From Virgibacillus ndiopensis (GTDB taxonomy: Bacteria; Bacillota; Bacilli; Bacillales; Amphibacillaceae), in contig NZ_FZMZ01000006.1 of assembly GCF_900187325.1 (NCBI RefSeq), positions 992,001-1,056,000 on the forward strand: DNA of 64,000 nucleotides, in the 5' to 3' direction. Of the stretch, positions 41,363 through 52,275 are shown piece by piece. Both the position numbers and the translations under genes were made by a program. The first letter of the stretch is position 1. Each line of letters begins with the position of its first letter. Under the pieces are notes generated by a model. That model did no database searches and was not told the origin of the DNA. It was given only the letters and a program-made list of their open reading frames with translations.

Positions 41363-42769
41363 TTGAGAAAACCACAAACAATAGTTAACAAGATTTGGAA
41401 TAAACATGTTGTGCATGAGGAAAAAGGTAAACCAGATTTGCTTTATATTGACTTACATTTAGTTCATGAAGTAACCTCTCCACAAGCTTTTGAGGGGTTA
41501 CGCCTGAACAAACGAAAAGTACGTCGCCCAGATTTAACATATGCAACGATGGACCATAATGTTCCAACAAAAAATCGTGATGTCGTTAAAGATGAAATTG
41601 CGAATAAGCAAATGGAGACGTTACGAAAAAACTGTGAGGAAAATGGAATTACGTTAGCGGATATGTATCATCCAGACCAGGGGATTGTACATGTAATTGG
41701 TCCACAGCTAGGTTTAACCCAACCTGGGAAAACAATTGTATGTGGTGATAGTCATACATCTACTCATGGTGCGTTTGGTGCATTAGCATTTGGGATTGGC
41801 ACAAGTGAGGTTGAGCATGTATTGGCTACTCAAACAATATGGCAAGAACGCCCCAAAACTTTGAATGTAAAGGTAGAAGGCGAACTTGGACCTGGAGTCA
41901 CCGCAAAGGATTTAATCCTGGCCATTATTGCTAAGTTTGGCGTGCGTTTTGGAACTGGTTATGTCATTGAATATACCGGTGATGCGATTCGAAAGTTAAC
42001 GATGGAAGAGCGGATGACTGTTTGTAATATGTCTATTGAAGCGGGAGCTAGAGCCGGTTTGATAAGTCCTGATGAAAAAACGGTTGAATTTTTAAAAGGT
42101 AGAGAATATGTGCCTACAGGAGAAGCATTTGACAACTTAGCTAAGGGCTGGTTGGAGCTCGCAACTGATGAAGGGGCAGTTTACGATCAAACAGTGACAA
42201 TATATGCGGAAGAAATCGAACCACAAGTGTCATGGGGAACAAACCCTGGTATGTGTGTACCTGTAAGTGGAAGCACACCTGTATTAAATGAGGTTCAATA
42301 TAAGGAAGATGTTCAGCGTGCATTGGAATATATGGGACTGGAGGAAAATCAGCCGATTACTTCTATTGAAATAGACCATGTATTTATAGGTTCTTGCACA
42401 AATTCACGATTAAGTGATTTGAAAAAGGCGGCGGCAATTGTTGAAGGGAAAAAAGTTAAACCAAGTGTAAGAGCAATTGTCGTCCCTGGTTCATTCAGTG
42501 TTAAATTTCAGGCAGAAAAAGCAGGAATAGATACGATTTTTAAACAAGCGGGATTTGAATGGCGTGAGGCCGGGTGCAGTATGTGTCTTGCAATGAATGA
42601 CGATTTCGTACCACCAGGAAGCAGATGTGCCTCAACATCGAACCGAAATTTTGAAGGAAGACAGGGTAACGGTGCCCGTACACATTTGGTGAGTCCTGAA
42701 ATGGCAGCAGCAGCGGCAATAGAAGGTCATTTCGTCGATGTACGCAGGTTCACAGGAGTGCTTAATTAG
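41363..42769 (+). CDS. leuC: 3-Isopropylmalate dehydratase large subunit LeuC
   Basis: A 468-residue aconitase-family subunit holding the 4Fe-4S cluster; cysteines lie in IGSCTNSR and [29 protein letters not shown] is typical. The start is TTG with GGAGGT 8 bases upstream. It works with LeuD, whose gene follows 13 bases later. Confidence 0.96.
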   Translation: MRKPQTIVNKIWNKHVVHEEKGKPDLLYIDLHLVHEVTSPQAFEGLRLNKRKVRRPDLTYATMDHNVPTKNRDVVKDEIANKQMETLRKNCEENGITLADMYHPDQGIVHVIGPQLGLTQPGKTIVCGDSHTSTHGAFGALAFGIGTSEVEHVLATQTIWQERPKTLNVKVEGELGPGVTAKDLILAIIAKFGVRFGTGYVIEYTGDAIRKLTMEERMTVCNMSIEAGARAGLISPDEKTVEFLKGREYVPTGEAFDNLAKGWLELATDEGAVYDQTVTIYAEEIEPQVSWGTNPGMCVPVSGSTPVLNEVQYKEDVQRALEYMGLEENQPITSIEIDHVFIGSCTNSRLSDLKKAAAIVEGKKVKPSVRAIVVPGSFSVKFQAEKAGIDTIFKQAGFEWREAGCSMCLAMNDDFVPPGSRCASTSNRNFEGRQGNGARTHLVSPEMAAAAAIEGHFVDVRRFTGVLN

Positions 42770-42782
42770 GAGGTGTTATGTA

Positions 42783-43364
42783 ATGGAAGCTATTCAAAAA
42801 CATACAGGTCTTGTTTACCCTTTGAATCGTACAAATGTTGATACTGATCAAATCATACCGAAGCAATTTTTAAAACGGATTGAACGAACTGGATTTGGCC
42901 AATTTCTCTTTTATCATTGGCGATTTGATGATGAAGGGAAAAAGCGTCCTGATTTTGCTTTAAATAAAGCGGAATATAATGACGCTTCTATTCTAATAGC
43001 TGGTGAAAACTTTGGCTGTGGTTCTTCTAGAGAGCATGCACCGTGGGCATTATTGGATTATGGATTTCGTGTAGTCATTGCTCCAAGCTTTGCAGATATT
43101 TTTTATAACAACGCATTGAAGAATGGGATTATACCTATTCAGATGGATAAACAACAGGTTGGTCAGTGGATACAACAAGCGGTAGAATCTAAATTCACGT
43201 TGGAGATAGATTTGGAAGGTCAACAGATAATTGATACTAAAAATAACGAAGAAGTCCATTTCGATATTCCGGCATATCACAAGGAAAAATTGCTGAATGG
43301 CTGGGATGAGATAGCATTGACACTCCAGTTAGAGAATGAGATTGCGGCATATGAGCAGGCATAG
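42783..43364 (+). CDS. leuD: 3-Isopropylmalate dehydratase small subunit LeuD
   Basis: A 193-residue swivelling-domain subunit with RTNVDTDQIIPKQFLK and FGCGSSREHAPWAL. ATG at 42783 follows TAGGAGGTG; an upstream in-frame start would overlap leuC and has no site. Confidence 0.95.
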   Translation: MEAIQKHTGLVYPLNRTNVDTDQIIPKQFLKRIERTGFGQFLFYHWRFDDEGKKRPDFALNKAEYNDASILIAGENFGCGSSREHAPWALLDYGFRVVIAPSFADIFYNNALKNGIIPIQMDKQQVGQWIQQAVESKFTLEIDLEGQQIIDTKNNEEVHFDIPAYHKEKLLNGWDEIALTLQLENEIAAYEQA

Positions 43365-43465
43365 CTAATAGGAGATAAGTCTTTATCGGAACAGCCACTT
43401 TTTAAAGTAATAAGGAGAGTGAAATAATTGGGGATTGCTTAACAGGTGAAACAGTTCATACTGCG

Positions 43466-44413
43466 ATGGGGCGTTTAGCCCCTATCGTTCACCGTACACC
43501 ATTAATTACATCATCTACTACAAACAAATTGGTTGATAAACATGTTTATTTTAAAATGGAAAATCAACAAAAAACAGGTGCATTTAAGTTTAGAGGTGCA
43601 AGCTTTAAATTGATGCAATTAACAAAAGATGAATTAAAAAAAGGCGTTATAACAGCTTCGGCGGGAAATCATGCTCAAGGAGTTGCACATGCTGCGGCTA
43701 AATTAGGTGCCAAAGCCATCATTTTCATGGCAGAATCAACACCACTTGCCAAGGTTAATGCAACCAGGGCCTATGGTGCTGAAGTAGTTCTTATCGGAGA
43801 GACGTTTCAAGAAGCATATGAAGCATCATTAAGAAAGCAAATGCAAAGCGGAGCTATTTATATTCATCCATTTGATGATTATGACGTAATGGCTGGTCAA
43901 GGCACGATTGCAATGGAAATGCTACGACAAGAAGACAGGATCGACACGATAATTGTACCGATAGGTGGTGGCGGTCTAATTAGTGGCATAGCTGTTGCTG
44001 CTAAACATGTCAATCGTAATATAAAGGTTATCGGTGTTCAAGCAAGCGGGGCATCTGCAATGTACGAAAGTTACCACCACAATAAAGTAAAGACCCTTAA
44101 ATCTGTTTCTACAATTGCTGAGGGTATCGCGGTTAAACAACCGGGAAAAAATACATTGCCATTAATTCGGGATTACGTAGATGATATCTTAACCGTAACC
44201 GACGAGGAAATTGCATCTGCTATTATTTACATGCTCGAGCGTAACAAAACATTAATGGAAGGCGCAGGTGCAGCAGCGTTGGCAGCGTTATTTACACATA
44301 ATAAACAAATTAAATCAAGACATTGTGGCGTAATCGTTAGTGGTGGCAATATGGATATTGGATCCCTTCCCAAGATACAGCAACTTGCAGGAAGGTTGAA
44401 TTTTTCTGCATGA
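43466..44413 (+). CDS. ilvA: Threonine ammonia-lyase (short, no regulatory domain)
   Basis: A PLP enzyme making 2-oxobutyrate for isoleucine. KTGAFKFRGA holds the PLP lysine, SAGNHAQGVA and PIGGGGLISG the phosphate sites. From this ATG the chain is 315 residues and ends right after the catalytic domain; the C-terminal ACT-like domain of B. subtilis IlvA (422) is absent. The true start may be upstream: in-frame codons back to ATT at 43427 read GDCLTGETVHTA, matching the length of TdcB-type N-termini, and AAGGAGAG (43412-43419) fits that position. The TTG there is in another frame and stops after four codons. Last gene of the operon. Confidence 0.9.
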   Translation: MGRLAPIVHRTPLITSSTTNKLVDKHVYFKMENQQKTGAFKFRGASFKLMQLTKDELKKGVITASAGNHAQGVAHAAAKLGAKAIIFMAESTPLAKVNATRAYGAEVVLIGETFQEAYEASLRKQMQSGAIYIHPFDDYDVMAGQGTIAMEMLRQEDRIDTIIVPIGGGGLISGIAVAAKHVNRNIKVIGVQASGASAMYESYHHNKVKTLKSVSTIAEGIAVKQPGKNTLPLIRDYVDDILTVTDEEIASAIIYMLERNKTLMEGAGAAALAALFTHNKQIKSRHCGVIVSGGNMDIGSLPKIQQLAGRLNFSA

Positions 44414-44441
44414 TAGGAAGTATGAATTGGATTTAGAGAAA

Positions 44442-44480
44442 CCCTGGGTATTCTTACCAAAGAGTATCCAGGGAATTTTT
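44442..44480 (+). terminator. Terminator of the ilv-leu operon
   Basis: CCCTGG-GTA-TTCTT pairs with AAGAG-TAT-CCAGGG around ACCA and is followed by AATTTTT. The remaining 220 bases up to lutA are AT-rich, with a TATACT -10-like box (about 44596) but no clear -35. Confidence 0.8.
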
Positions 44481-44702
44481 AAATTGGAATTAAACGTGAT
44501 ATTTCTCATTAAACCTTACTTCAAATTAAGTGAATTGTTCGGAAAATTAAAATCTCTAAATGATTATAGTTGTTTTTAATACAGATCGTGTCGCATATAC
44601 TAGGTTATTAGAATCTTTAAGGATTCGTGATAAGAGCAATTTTTTATTACCGTTTTAACTGTTTATCTTTTATTTCTATTGAAGAATAGAGGTGGAAAGC
44701 AT

Positions 44703-45422
44703 ATGAAAGTATCCTTATTTATTACATGTCTTGGCGAGGTGTTTTATCCTAATGTCGGTAAGGATGTTGTGGAATTACTTGAGCGCCTTGGCTGTGAAGT
44801 GGATTTTCCAAGTGGACAAACCTGTTGTGGACAACCAGCATACAATAGTGGTCACAGGAAAGAAGCGATTAAAGCAGCAAAGCATACGATTGAAGCTTTT
44901 GAGAAATCCGAATGTGTTGTTACACCATCTGGTTCCTGTGCTGCTATGCTGCATGAATACGAATCATTGTTTGCAGGTGAACCGAAATGGCGTGAGCGCG
45001 CACATGATTTAGCTGATAAAACATACGAATTCACACAGTTTTTGGTAGATGTATTGAAAGTAGAGGATATCGGCGCAACGTTTTCAGCAAAGGCAACCTA
45101 TCATACATCATGTCATATGACACGGTTGTTAGGAGTAGAAAACGCACCTATGAAACTATTAGAACATGTGAAGGGTCTTGAAATAAAACCGCTTAGAAAC
45201 TGTCATGATTGCTGTGGATTTGGTGGGACATTTGCCGTGAAGATGGCTCCTATTTCTGAGCAAATGGTAGATGAAAAAGTCCGACATACTGAAGAAACTG
45301 GGGCTGATGTGCTGATTGGATCGGACAGTGGTTGTTTGATGAATATCAAAGGGCGGATGGAGCGTCTAGGAAAACCGATTGAGGTAAAACATATTGCACA
45401 AATTTTAAATCATCGTAACTAA
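44703..45422 (+). CDS. lutA: Lactate utilisation protein LutA
   Basis: A 239-residue CCG-domain protein. Two cysteine-rich repeats ([10 protein letters not shown] near residue 42 and [15 protein letters not shown] near 168) are typical of LutA/GlpC-like iron-sulfur or heterodisulfide-type subunits. LutABC oxidises L-lactate to pyruvate. ATG at 44703 follows GAGGTGG. In most bacilli lutB follows directly; here 520 bases of repeat sequence intervene. Confidence 0.92.
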   Translation: MKVSLFITCLGEVFYPNVGKDVVELLERLGCEVDFPSGQTCCGQPAYNSGHRKEAIKAAKHTIEAFEKSECVVTPSGSCAAMLHEYESLFAGEPKWRERAHDLADKTYEFTQFLVDVLKVEDIGATFSAKATYHTSCHMTRLLGVENAPMKLLEHVKGLEIKPLRNCHDCCGFGGTFAVKMAPISEQMVDEKVRHTEETGADVLIGSDSGCLMNIKGRMERLGKPIEVKHIAQILNHRN

Positions 45423-45504
45423 TTCTAAGTGATTATTAGCGTTAATATCGTTGTTTACCAATATCGCAGTTTCAGTAAAATGCGACGTAACAAATTTATT
45501 CTCG

Positions 45505-45645
45505 ACCCGCCGTCCGGGATCGCTGCGGGCGGATGCTTTCCGCGGGCACGGCCTCAGCCTCCTCGAGAAAAACACTCTGCGGGGTCTTCGGACTCGTGCT
45601 GTTCCCGCAGGAGTCACCACCCTCCGCTCACCCGGACTAGTGATG
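45505..45645 (+). repeat. Dispersed intergenic palindromic element, copy B
   Basis: GC-rich text GCTTTCCGCGGGCACGG, CCTCAGCCTCCTCG, TGCGGGGTCTTCGGACTCG and TTCCCGCAGGAGTC, the same family as copies A and C, in the lutA-lutB gap. Reading frames here, including a long one on the minus strand, are artefacts. Confidence 0.75.
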
Positions 45646-45710
45646 TGGTATAATGCGGTCTTCTCTATAACAATTTTTATTCCACCTATGGACCGTAAAC
45701 GCAACACCAG

Positions 45711-45830
45711 CGAAGGAAATACACGGAGACTCCTGTGGGATAGCGAAGACGATGAGACCCCGCAGTGAGTGGGTTTCTCACGAGGAGGCTCATCGCGAGC
45801 CCACGGAAAGCGTAGTGTATTTCCGCAGCG
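45711..45830 (-). repeat. Dispersed intergenic palindromic element, copy C
   Basis: Perfect 10-base ends GGAAATACAC (45715-45724) and complement (45815-45824). The minus strand reads TTTCCGTGGGCTCGCGATGA like copy A. It lies inverted to copy B, so the two could also fold together. Confidence 0.8.
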
Positions 45831-45942
45831 GTAGAAGGTCACCAAACATAATTTTTCGTCATGTCGCAGTTTATGTTTTTTGTGCAGGAACAACGATCTT
45901 GTAGAACACGCCATTAGAATTTAGATTGGAGGGCTTGAGTCT

Positions 45943-47382
45943 ATGTCAATGAAAATTGGTAATGAAAACTTTTACGATCATGTTGACCAAGAGTTAAAAG
46001 ATACATTTATGCGAAATGCGATTTCCACAGCTCAGGATAGCTTGCGCGGGAAAAAAATTCAGGCGTCAGAAGGAGACAAAAACTTAGGCGATTGGGAGGA
46101 ATGGCGTAATGCAGGCGCAGAAATCCGCCAGCATACATTGGAAAACCTTGATTATTATTTGCACCAATTAAGTGAAAAAGTTGCAGAACGTGGAGGACAT
46201 GTATTTTTCGCAGCAACTGCCGAAGAAGCTAATCATTACATACAAGACGTTGTGGAACAAAAAAATGCCAAAAATATTGTGAAAACGAAATCGATGGTAA
46301 CCGAGGAAATCGGCTTGAATGAAATGTTAGAAAATATGGGATGTGACGTTTTAGAGACAGATCTTGGTGAATACATTTTGCAAATTGATGAGGATAAACC
46401 ATCTCATTTTGTTGCGCCATCATTGCATAAAAATAAGGAGCAAATTCGTGATACATACCGAGAAAAAATAGGCTATAAGGGTACAGAAAATCCTGCTGAA
46501 CTAACAGCATACACGCGGAAAGTATTGCGTGAAAAATTCCTGCAGGCAGATGTTGGAATCACTGGCTGCAATTTTGCAGTTGCCGAATCTGGGACTGTAA
46601 CGCTTGTCACGAATGAAGGAAATGCTAATATGGTGACGACTTTGCCTGATACACAAATTAGTGTAATGGGAATGGAACGGATTGTTCCGTCATGGGAAGA
46701 CCTCGACGTGCTTGTTAGTCTATTATGCCGCAGTGCGGTTGGTCAGAACCTGTCAACATATGTAACCGCTGTGTCTCCTGATGTCGAGGAAGGTGTCATT
46801 GATGCTCCGAAAGATTTTCATTTGGTGATTCTAGACGGTGGACGTTCCAGGGCACTTGGGACTGAATTTCAAGAGGCCTTGCATTGTATTCGCTGTGCTG
46901 CATGTGTCAATGTTTGCCCTGTGTACCGTCATATCGGAGGTCATGCATATGGTTCGATTTATCAAGGACCAATTGGAGCAGTGCTTTCGCCAATTCTTGG
47001 AGGATATGAGGAATATCAGGAATTACCGTACGCCTCAAGCTTGTGTGGAGCATGTACAGAAACGTGTCCAGTGAAAATCCCGCTTCATGAATTACTCATT
47101 AAACATCGGGAGCGCATTGTTGAAGGAGAAGGTAACGTGGTTAAAGGTGAAAAGCTTGCCATGAAAGGATTTGGTATCATGACTTCATCTCATTCACTTT
47201 TCAAAACGGCGGTAAAGTCCTCGCCTTTATTAACAAAACCTTTTACTAAGGAAGGTACTATATCAAACGGGCCTGGTCCATTAAAAGCCTGGACACAAAG
47301 TCGTGATTTTCCTATCCCAAGTAAGGAAAATTTTCGTAAATGGTTTAAAAATCACCAAAAGGGAAGTGATGGTGATGGCTAA
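45943..47382 (+). CDS. lutB: Lactate utilisation iron-sulfur protein LutB
   Basis: A 479-residue protein (B. subtilis LutB 476) with an N-terminal LUD domain and two 4Fe-4S motifs: [12 protein letters not shown] (Cys315-Cys325) and CGACTETCP (Cys368-Cys375). ATG behind TTGGAGGG. Overlaps lutC by 8 bases. Confidence 0.95.
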   Translation: MSMKIGNENFYDHVDQELKDTFMRNAISTAQDSLRGKKIQASEGDKNLGDWEEWRNAGAEIRQHTLENLDYYLHQLSEKVAERGGHVFFAATAEEANHYIQDVVEQKNAKNIVKTKSMVTEEIGLNEMLENMGCDVLETDLGEYILQIDEDKPSHFVAPSLHKNKEQIRDTYREKIGYKGTENPAELTAYTRKVLREKFLQADVGITGCNFAVAESGTVTLVTNEGNANMVTTLPDTQISVMGMERIVPSWEDLDVLVSLLCRSAVGQNLSTYVTAVSPDVEEGVIDAPKDFHLVILDGGRSRALGTEFQEALHCIRCAACVNVCPVYRHIGGHAYGSIYQGPIGAVLSPILGGYEEYQELPYASSLCGACTETCPVKIPLHELLIKHRERIVEGEGNVVKGEKLAMKGFGIMTSSHSLFKTAVKSSPLLTKPFTKEGTISNGPGPLKAWTQSRDFPIPSKENFRKWFKNHQKGSDGDG

Positions 47383-48079
47383 AGGGATGATTCATAATCG
47401 GGATGTTTTTCTGGAAAACATATCGAAAAATCTAGGACGAAAGCGTCGAATGGATAACGTTGGTCAACCGTTAAAACAGCTTCAGCCGCAGACAAAGGTA
47501 TTTAAAAATCTTTCTAGTGATGCACTTTTGAAAAAATTGAAAGACCAGTGTAAAAGGATTCATACAGAAATATTGGAAACAGATACAGCATCCCTTACAG
47601 AAGTTTTAGCAGATCTCATTTCTGTACACGGCAATGGTCCGATTGTTACATCTGAAGATAGTCGCTTTTTTGATTATGGCCTTCGTATATTTTTAGAACG
47701 GGATGATGTTCTTACATGGGACCCTTCCAGAGGTCAGGAAAATATTGATTATGCTGAAAGGTCAAACGTTGGAATTATGTTTAGCGATATTACACTTGCC
47801 GAATCAGCAACAGTTGTTCATTTCAATGATAGAGAAAAGGCACGCTCTATTAGTCTTTTACCGACAACGTATATTGCTATTATTCCAAAGAGTACCATTG
47901 TACCAAGGTTTACACAGGCTGCTCAGGAAATTGACAAACGGATTGCAGCTGGTGAAACGATTGCCTCGTGTGTGAATTTCATATCCGGACCAAGTAATAG
48001 CGCAGATATTGAATATAATCTTGTTGTCGGGGTACATGGTCCAGTTAAGGTATCGTATATCGTGTTGTTAGATCGATAG
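47375..48079 (+). CDS. lutC: Lactate utilisation protein LutC
   Basis: A 234-residue LUD-domain protein. The N-terminus [20 protein letters not shown] and LGRKRR match Bacillus LutC, which decides the start at 47375 rather than a longer frame inside lut[18 protein letters not shown] and [13 protein letters not shown] are characteristic. Third subunit of the lactate oxidation system. Confidence 0.94.
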   Translation: MAKGMIHNRDVFLENISKNLGRKRRMDNVGQPLKQLQPQTKVFKNLSSDALLKKLKDQCKRIHTEILETDTASLTEVLADLISVHGNGPIVTSEDSRFFDYGLRIFLERDDVLTWDPSRGQENIDYAERSNVGIMFSDITLAESATVVHFNDREKARSISLLPTTYIAIIPKSTIVPRFTQAAQEIDKRIAAGETIASCVNFISGPSNSADIEYNLVVGVHGPVKVSYIVLLDR

Positions 48080-48098
48080 TTTATAAATAGTAAGTAAG

Positions 48099-48149
48099 GG
48101 CTAAATTTTCTTATTCTTTCTGAAATGAAAGGAGAGGTTTAGCCTTTTT
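48099..48149 (+). terminator. Terminator of lutBC
   Basis: GGCTAAA and TTTAGCC arms with an inner CTTTC/GAAAG stem, followed by TTTTT. The rest of the 324-base gap to qoxA holds the Fnr/Rex-like box and promoter. Confidence 0.7.
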
Positions 48150-48266
48150 AATGCGGATAATCAGCCTCTTTTGTAATCAGAAAAAATAGTATTTTCCCAC
48201 TCTAAACAACACAGACACATTTTATTCATATTTCCTTCACATATTGTATGAAATTCCATGACTATT

Positions 48267-48284
48267 TTGTGACATGCATCACAA
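48267..48284. promoter_or_regulatory. Fnr/Rex-like box upstream of qox
   Basis: TTGTGACATGCATCACAA has perfect TTGTGA and TCACAA arms, the form of B. subtilis Fnr sites (TGTGA-N6-TCACA) and close to Rex boxes. Either would link the oxidase to oxygen or redox state. Confidence 0.5.
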
Positions 48285-48294
48285 CCTATTGTTT

Positions 48295-48323
48295 TTGAAC
48301 GTATACGGTATTAAGATTATCTT
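48295..48323 (+). promoter_or_regulatory. Possible qox promoter
   Basis: TTGAAC, 17 bases, TATCTT; modest match, 28-odd bases downstream centre-to-box from the Fnr/Rex-like palindrome. Confidence 0.35.
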
Positions 48324-48403
48324 AGATTTTGTGAAAAACTTAACAAGGACTTCTGAATAAAATCTTAAATGTTGATATTACATCAATGGAAGGGGTACCT
48401 CAA

Positions 48404-49303
48404 ATGAAAATAAAATGGGCAATGCTTGCAGCAGTTTTCACTATTGTCACAGTGTTAACAGGATGTGAACCTCTAGCGGTTTTAAATCCTAAAGGGCCTC
48501 AAGCCGAAACGCAGGCTGATGTTATCTGGTTATCAATTGGTATTATGGCGATTATTGTCATTGCTGTCTTTGCAATCTTGGTTTATATGCTGGTCAAATT
48601 CCGTGCTTCTAAACAAGATAAAGATTATGAGCCACCGCATATAGAGGGGAATGTAATTGTTGAATCAATTTGTGTAGGTATACCGGTTTTAATCGTTATT
48701 TTTCTATCAATTGTTTCCGTGCAAAGCAACTATAAAGTCGAGTCAACTCCAGATGGGTATAAGGAAAAGGAACCACTGGTTGTTTATGCTTCATCGTCTA
48801 ACTGGAAGTGGCATTTTAGTTATCCAGAACAAGATATTGAAACGGTTAACTATCTATATGTCCCAACAAATAGAGCACTTGAATTTAAACTTTATTCTTA
48901 TGGTCCAATTACTAGTTTCTGGATTCCTCAGCTTGGAGGACAGAAATATGCGATGTCCGATATGGTTACAACACTGCACTTAGCAGCTGATTCTCCTGGG
49001 GAATTTATGGGACGAAATGCAAATTTTAGTGGTAAAGGGTTTGCCGAAAATACGTTCAATGTTAAAGCAATGCCTCAGGATGAATTTGAAGAATGGGTCG
49101 ATGAAGTAAAAGAGACTGCTGATCCTCTTACTGAAAAAGAATTCGATCAACTATTGGAGCCTGGTCACCTTGGACAATTAACGTTTACAGGAACACATTT
49201 GAAATTTTTACCACCTCCATCAGCAGAAAATGGGGGACATAATCATGGCTCAGGGTCTTCAAACGAACACACTGAGATGATGGAACACGGTGATAAAGAT
49301 TAA
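48404..49303 (+). CDS. qoxA: Cytochrome aa3 quinol oxidase subunit II QoxA
   Basis: A 299-residue lipoprotein (lipobox LTGC) with two membrane helices (about 35-60 and 80-105) and an outer cupredoxin-like domain. The Cu-A ligands of cytochrome c oxidases are absent, as expected for quinol oxidases; SNWKWHFSYPEQ and FWIPQLGGQKYAM are typical. The His-rich tail (GGHNHGSG) is usual for QoxA. ATG at 48404 behind GGAAGGGG. Confidence 0.94.
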   Translation: MKIKWAMLAAVFTIVTVLTGCEPLAVLNPKGPQAETQADVIWLSIGIMAIIVIAVFAILVYMLVKFRASKQDKDYEPPHIEGNVIVESICVGIPVLIVIFLSIVSVQSNYKVESTPDGYKEKEPLVVYASSSNWKWHFSYPEQDIETVNYLYVPTNRALEFKLYSYGPITSFWIPQLGGQKYAMSDMVTTLHLAADSPGEFMGRNANFSGKGFAENTFNVKAMPQDEFEEWVDEVKETADPLTEKEFDQLLEPGHLGQLTFTGTHLKFLPPPSAENGGHNHGSGSSNEHTEMMEHGDKD

Positions 49304-49437
49304 GTCCGTTCAGAAGGATATTCTGAAAAAGAACTCAGGGACATTAACAAAGGATACAGAAAAAATCATTAATCGTATCCGAGTTTTAAGTTTCATAATT
49401 TAAAATAATTTGTTTTCCGAAAGGAGTTACAATAGAT

Positions 49438-51384
49438 ATGGATTTTTTTGATAGATTTGCGATACCACATCCAAGTCCTGTTATTTATGCATCGATGGTT
49501 GCTATCGGGCTCACCGTGATCGCGATTGTTGCTGGGTTAACCTATTTTAAAAAATGGGGTTATCTATGGCGCGAATGGATAACAACGGTTGATCATAAAC
49601 GTATTGGGATTATGTATTTATTATCTGCTCTATTGATGCTTTTCCGCGGTGGGGTAGATGCACTGATGATGCGGGCTCAAACAGCAGTGCCTGAAAATAC
49701 GCTGTTGGATGCACAGCATTATAATGAAATTTTTACAACTCATGGTGTCGTGATGATTATCTTCATGGCGATGGCATTTATCATAGCTTTAATGAATTTC
49801 GTGGTACCATTACAAATTGGTGCACGTGACGTTGCATTTCCACGTTTAAATAATCTTAGCTTTTGGCTATATTTCATGGGTGCAATGTTATTCAATTTGT
49901 CTTTTGTCATTGGCGGATCACCTAGTGCAGGCTGGACTTCCTATTTTCCACTTGCCGGTAATGAATTTAGTGAATCTGTCGGGACGAACTATTATATGCT
50001 GGCGATTCAGATTTCTGGTATTGGTACACTTATGACCGGGATTAACTTTATTGCCACCATATTAAAAATGAGAGCACCAGGCATGAAATTGATGAAAATG
50101 CCAATGTTCACTTGGTCTGCACTTATAACAAACTTAATTATTGTATTTGCATTCCCTGTGCTAACAGTTGCACTTGCAATGGGAACGATGGATCGATTAT
50201 TTGGATCAAACTTCTTTACAACAACTGATGGTGGTATGGATATGCTTTGGGCTAACCTATTCTGGGTATGGGGACACCCTGAAGTTTATATTTTAATTTT
50301 ACCAGCGTTTGGTATTTATAGTGAGATCATCCCAACTTTTGCGCGCCGAAATTTATATGGCTATAAATCCATGGTTGCATCAATGGTACTTATCTCATTA
50401 CTTTCATTCTTTGTATGGGTCCACCATTTCTTTACAATGGGGCAAGGAGCACTTGTTAACAGCATCTTCTCGATCTCAACAATGGCAATTGCTGTTCCGA
50501 CAGGGATTAAAATATTTAACTGGTTATTTACCCTTTGGAAAGGGAAAATCAAATTTACTGTGCCAATGCTTTATTCATTAGGATTTTTACCGATTTTCAC
50601 AATTGGTGGGGTAACCGGGGTTATGCTTGGAATGTCAGCAGCTGACTACCAATACCATAACACGATGTTCTTGGTAGCTCACTTCCACTTGGTTATTATT
50701 CCTGGTGTAGTGTTCGCTATGATCGCTGGGTTGACTTACTGGTGGCCAAAAATGTTCGGCTTTATGTTGAACGAACGAATCGGTAAATGGACATTCTGGT
50801 TTATCGCTGGTGGAACTTGTTTAGCCTTCTTCCCAATGTTTATTTCAGGCTTGGATGGGCAGGCACGTCGTATGTATACGTACTCGGAAGCTACTGGGTT
50901 TGGTATTTGGAATATGCTTTCCTTTATCGGAGCACTCGGGCTCGCAGCAGGATTTGTATTACTCGTATACAACATCTACTACAGTACGCGGTATGCTTCA
51001 AGAGATATTGGTGATGATCCGTGGGATGCACGTTCGCTTGAATGGGCTACACATAATCCTGTACCAGAGTATAACTTCGCAATTACACCGCAAGTTAATT
51101 CGAGTGAGGCATTCTGGGATTCTAAGAAAAATGGTCATACCCTATTCAAAGGGGACTATAAAGAAATCCATATGCCAAACAATAGTGGTGTACCGTTTAT
51201 TATGAGTATTATTTTCTTCGTACTTGGATTTGCTCTTGTGTTCAGTATGTGGATTGTTGCCATTGTTTCGCTGATTGGAATCTTTGCTTGCTTGGCACAT
51301 CGATCATTTGAAAAAGATCATGGTCATCATATTTCTGTAGAAGAAATTGAGAAGACAGAAGCAGAAATGCGAGGTGCTAAATAA
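49438..51384 (+). CDS. qoxB: Cytochrome aa3 quinol oxidase subunit I QoxB
   Basis: A 648-residue heme-copper oxidase core. [22 protein letters not shown] (heme a ligand His), [15 protein letters not shown] (Cu-B His and cross-linked Tyr) and HHFFTMGQ, then FHLVIIPG with the heme a3 ligand region. It reduces oxygen to water with proton pumping. GAAAGGAG precedes the ATG; 1-base overlap with qoxC. Confidence 0.96.
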   Translation: MDFFDRFAIPHPSPVIYASMVAIGLTVIAIVAGLTYFKKWGYLWREWITTVDHKRIGIMYLLSALLMLFRGGVDALMMRAQTAVPENTLLDAQHYNEIFTTHGVVMIIFMAMAFIIALMNFVVPLQIGARDVAFPRLNNLSFWLYFMGAMLFNLSFVIGGSPSAGWTSYFPLAGNEFSESVGTNYYMLAIQISGIGTLMTGINFIATILKMRAPGMKLMKMPMFTWSALITNLIIVFAFPVLTVALAMGTMDRLFGSNFFTTTDGGMDMLWANLFWVWGHPEVYILILPAFGIYSEIIPTFARRNLYGYKSMVASMVLISLLSFFVWVHHFFTMGQGALVNSIFSISTMAIAVPTGIKIFNWLFTLWKGKIKFTVPMLYSLGFLPIFTIGGVTGVMLGMSAADYQYHNTMFLVAHFHLVIIPGVVFAMIAGLTYWWPKMFGFMLNERIGKWTFWFIAGGTCLAFFPMFISGLDGQARRMYTYSEATGFGIWNMLSFIGALGLAAGFVLLVYNIYYSTRYASRDIGDDPWDARSLEWATHNPVPEYNFAITPQVNSSEAFWDSKKNGHTLFKGDYKEIHMPNNSGVPFIMSIIFFVLGFALVFSMWIVAIVSLIGIFACLAHRSFEKDHGHHISVEEIEKTEAEMRGAK

Positions 51385-51980
51385 TGAAAATGGATAACAC
51401 GATGCCACTTGAATACCAGACGGAACAAAGTCGTCTGAATATATTTGGATTCTGGGTTTTCCTTGGAGCTGAGATTATGCTCTTTGGCACACTCTTCGCA
51501 TCATTTTTCACACTAGAAGGTCGTACAGGAAGCGGTCCAACAGGAGCTGAAATATTTGAAATAACGCCAGTCCTTGTTGAAACATTCTTGTTATTAACAA
51601 GTAGTTTTACAATTGGTCTTGGAGTTCATGCGATGCGGATTGCTAATAAGAAGGCGATGATAGCTTTCTTTTCGATTACATTAATTCTTGGCCTAGGATT
51701 TTTAGGCTTTGAAATTTTTGAGTTCATTCATTATGTGCATGAAGGAGCAGGATTACAAGCAAGTGCATTTACATCAATCCTGTTGACAACACTCGGAACA
51801 CATGGTGCACACGTTACGTTCGGATTGTTCTGGGGGTTATTCATTATCCTGCAGGTAAAAAAACGCGGGTTAACTCCTGAAACTGCTAATAAATCGTTTA
51901 TCTTTTCTCTTTACTGGCATTTCTTAGATGTTGTTTGGATCTTTATCTTTAGCTTCATCTACTTGAAAGGAATGATGTAA
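51384..51980 (+). CDS. qoxC: Cytochrome aa3 quinol oxidase subunit III QoxC
   Basis: A 198-residue five-helix subunit; FGFWVFLGAEIMLFGTLFASF and GTHGAHVTFGLFWG are typical of subunit III. [15 protein letters not shown] coupled to qoxB. Confidence 0.95.
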   Translation: MKMDNTMPLEYQTEQSRLNIFGFWVFLGAEIMLFGTLFASFFTLEGRTGSGPTGAEIFEITPVLVETFLLLTSSFTIGLGVHAMRIANKKAMIAFFSITLILGLGFLGFEIFEFIHYVHEGAGLQASAFTSILLTTLGTHGAHVTFGLFWGLFIILQVKKRGLTPETANKSFIFSLYWHFLDVVWIFIFSFIYLKGMM

Positions 51981-51982
51981 AC

Positions 51983-52267
51983 ATGAAAGAATTATTCCCA
52001 CGTAAACAAGTAATGGGCTTTGTATTTTCTTTGGTCCTGACCGCTGCTGCACTTCTCGTTTACTTTTTAGATATGTCATTTGCAGTCGGAATGACGGTAT
52101 TGCTTGTAACAGCATTCATACAAGCAGGCTTGCAGTTTATTGTGTTTATGCATGCAGGTGAAACAGAGGACAAAGGGCTAATTTTTACAAATATATATTA
52201 CGGATTAATTATAGCGCTGGTTACCGTCTTTGGTACGTTACTTGCTATGGTTTGGGGTTATATTTAA
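51983..52267 (+). CDS. qoxD: Cytochrome aa3 quinol oxidase subunit IV QoxD
   Basis: A 94-residue protein with three membrane helices, typical of CyoD/QoxD assembly subunits (LQFIVFMHAGETEDKG). Two bases after qoxC, last gene of the operon. Confidence 0.93.
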   Translation: MKELFPRKQVMGFVFSLVLTAAALLVYFLDMSFAVGMTVLLVTAFIQAGLQFIVFMHAGETEDKGLIFTNIYYGLIIALVTVFGTLLAMVWGYI

Positions 52268-52275
52268 TCCATATT

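Noticed and set aside
45405-45914. A 169-codon minus-strand frame and plus-strand frames between lutA and lutB
   Set aside because: They cross GC-rich dispersed repeats B and C, have atypical composition and no homology I recognise.
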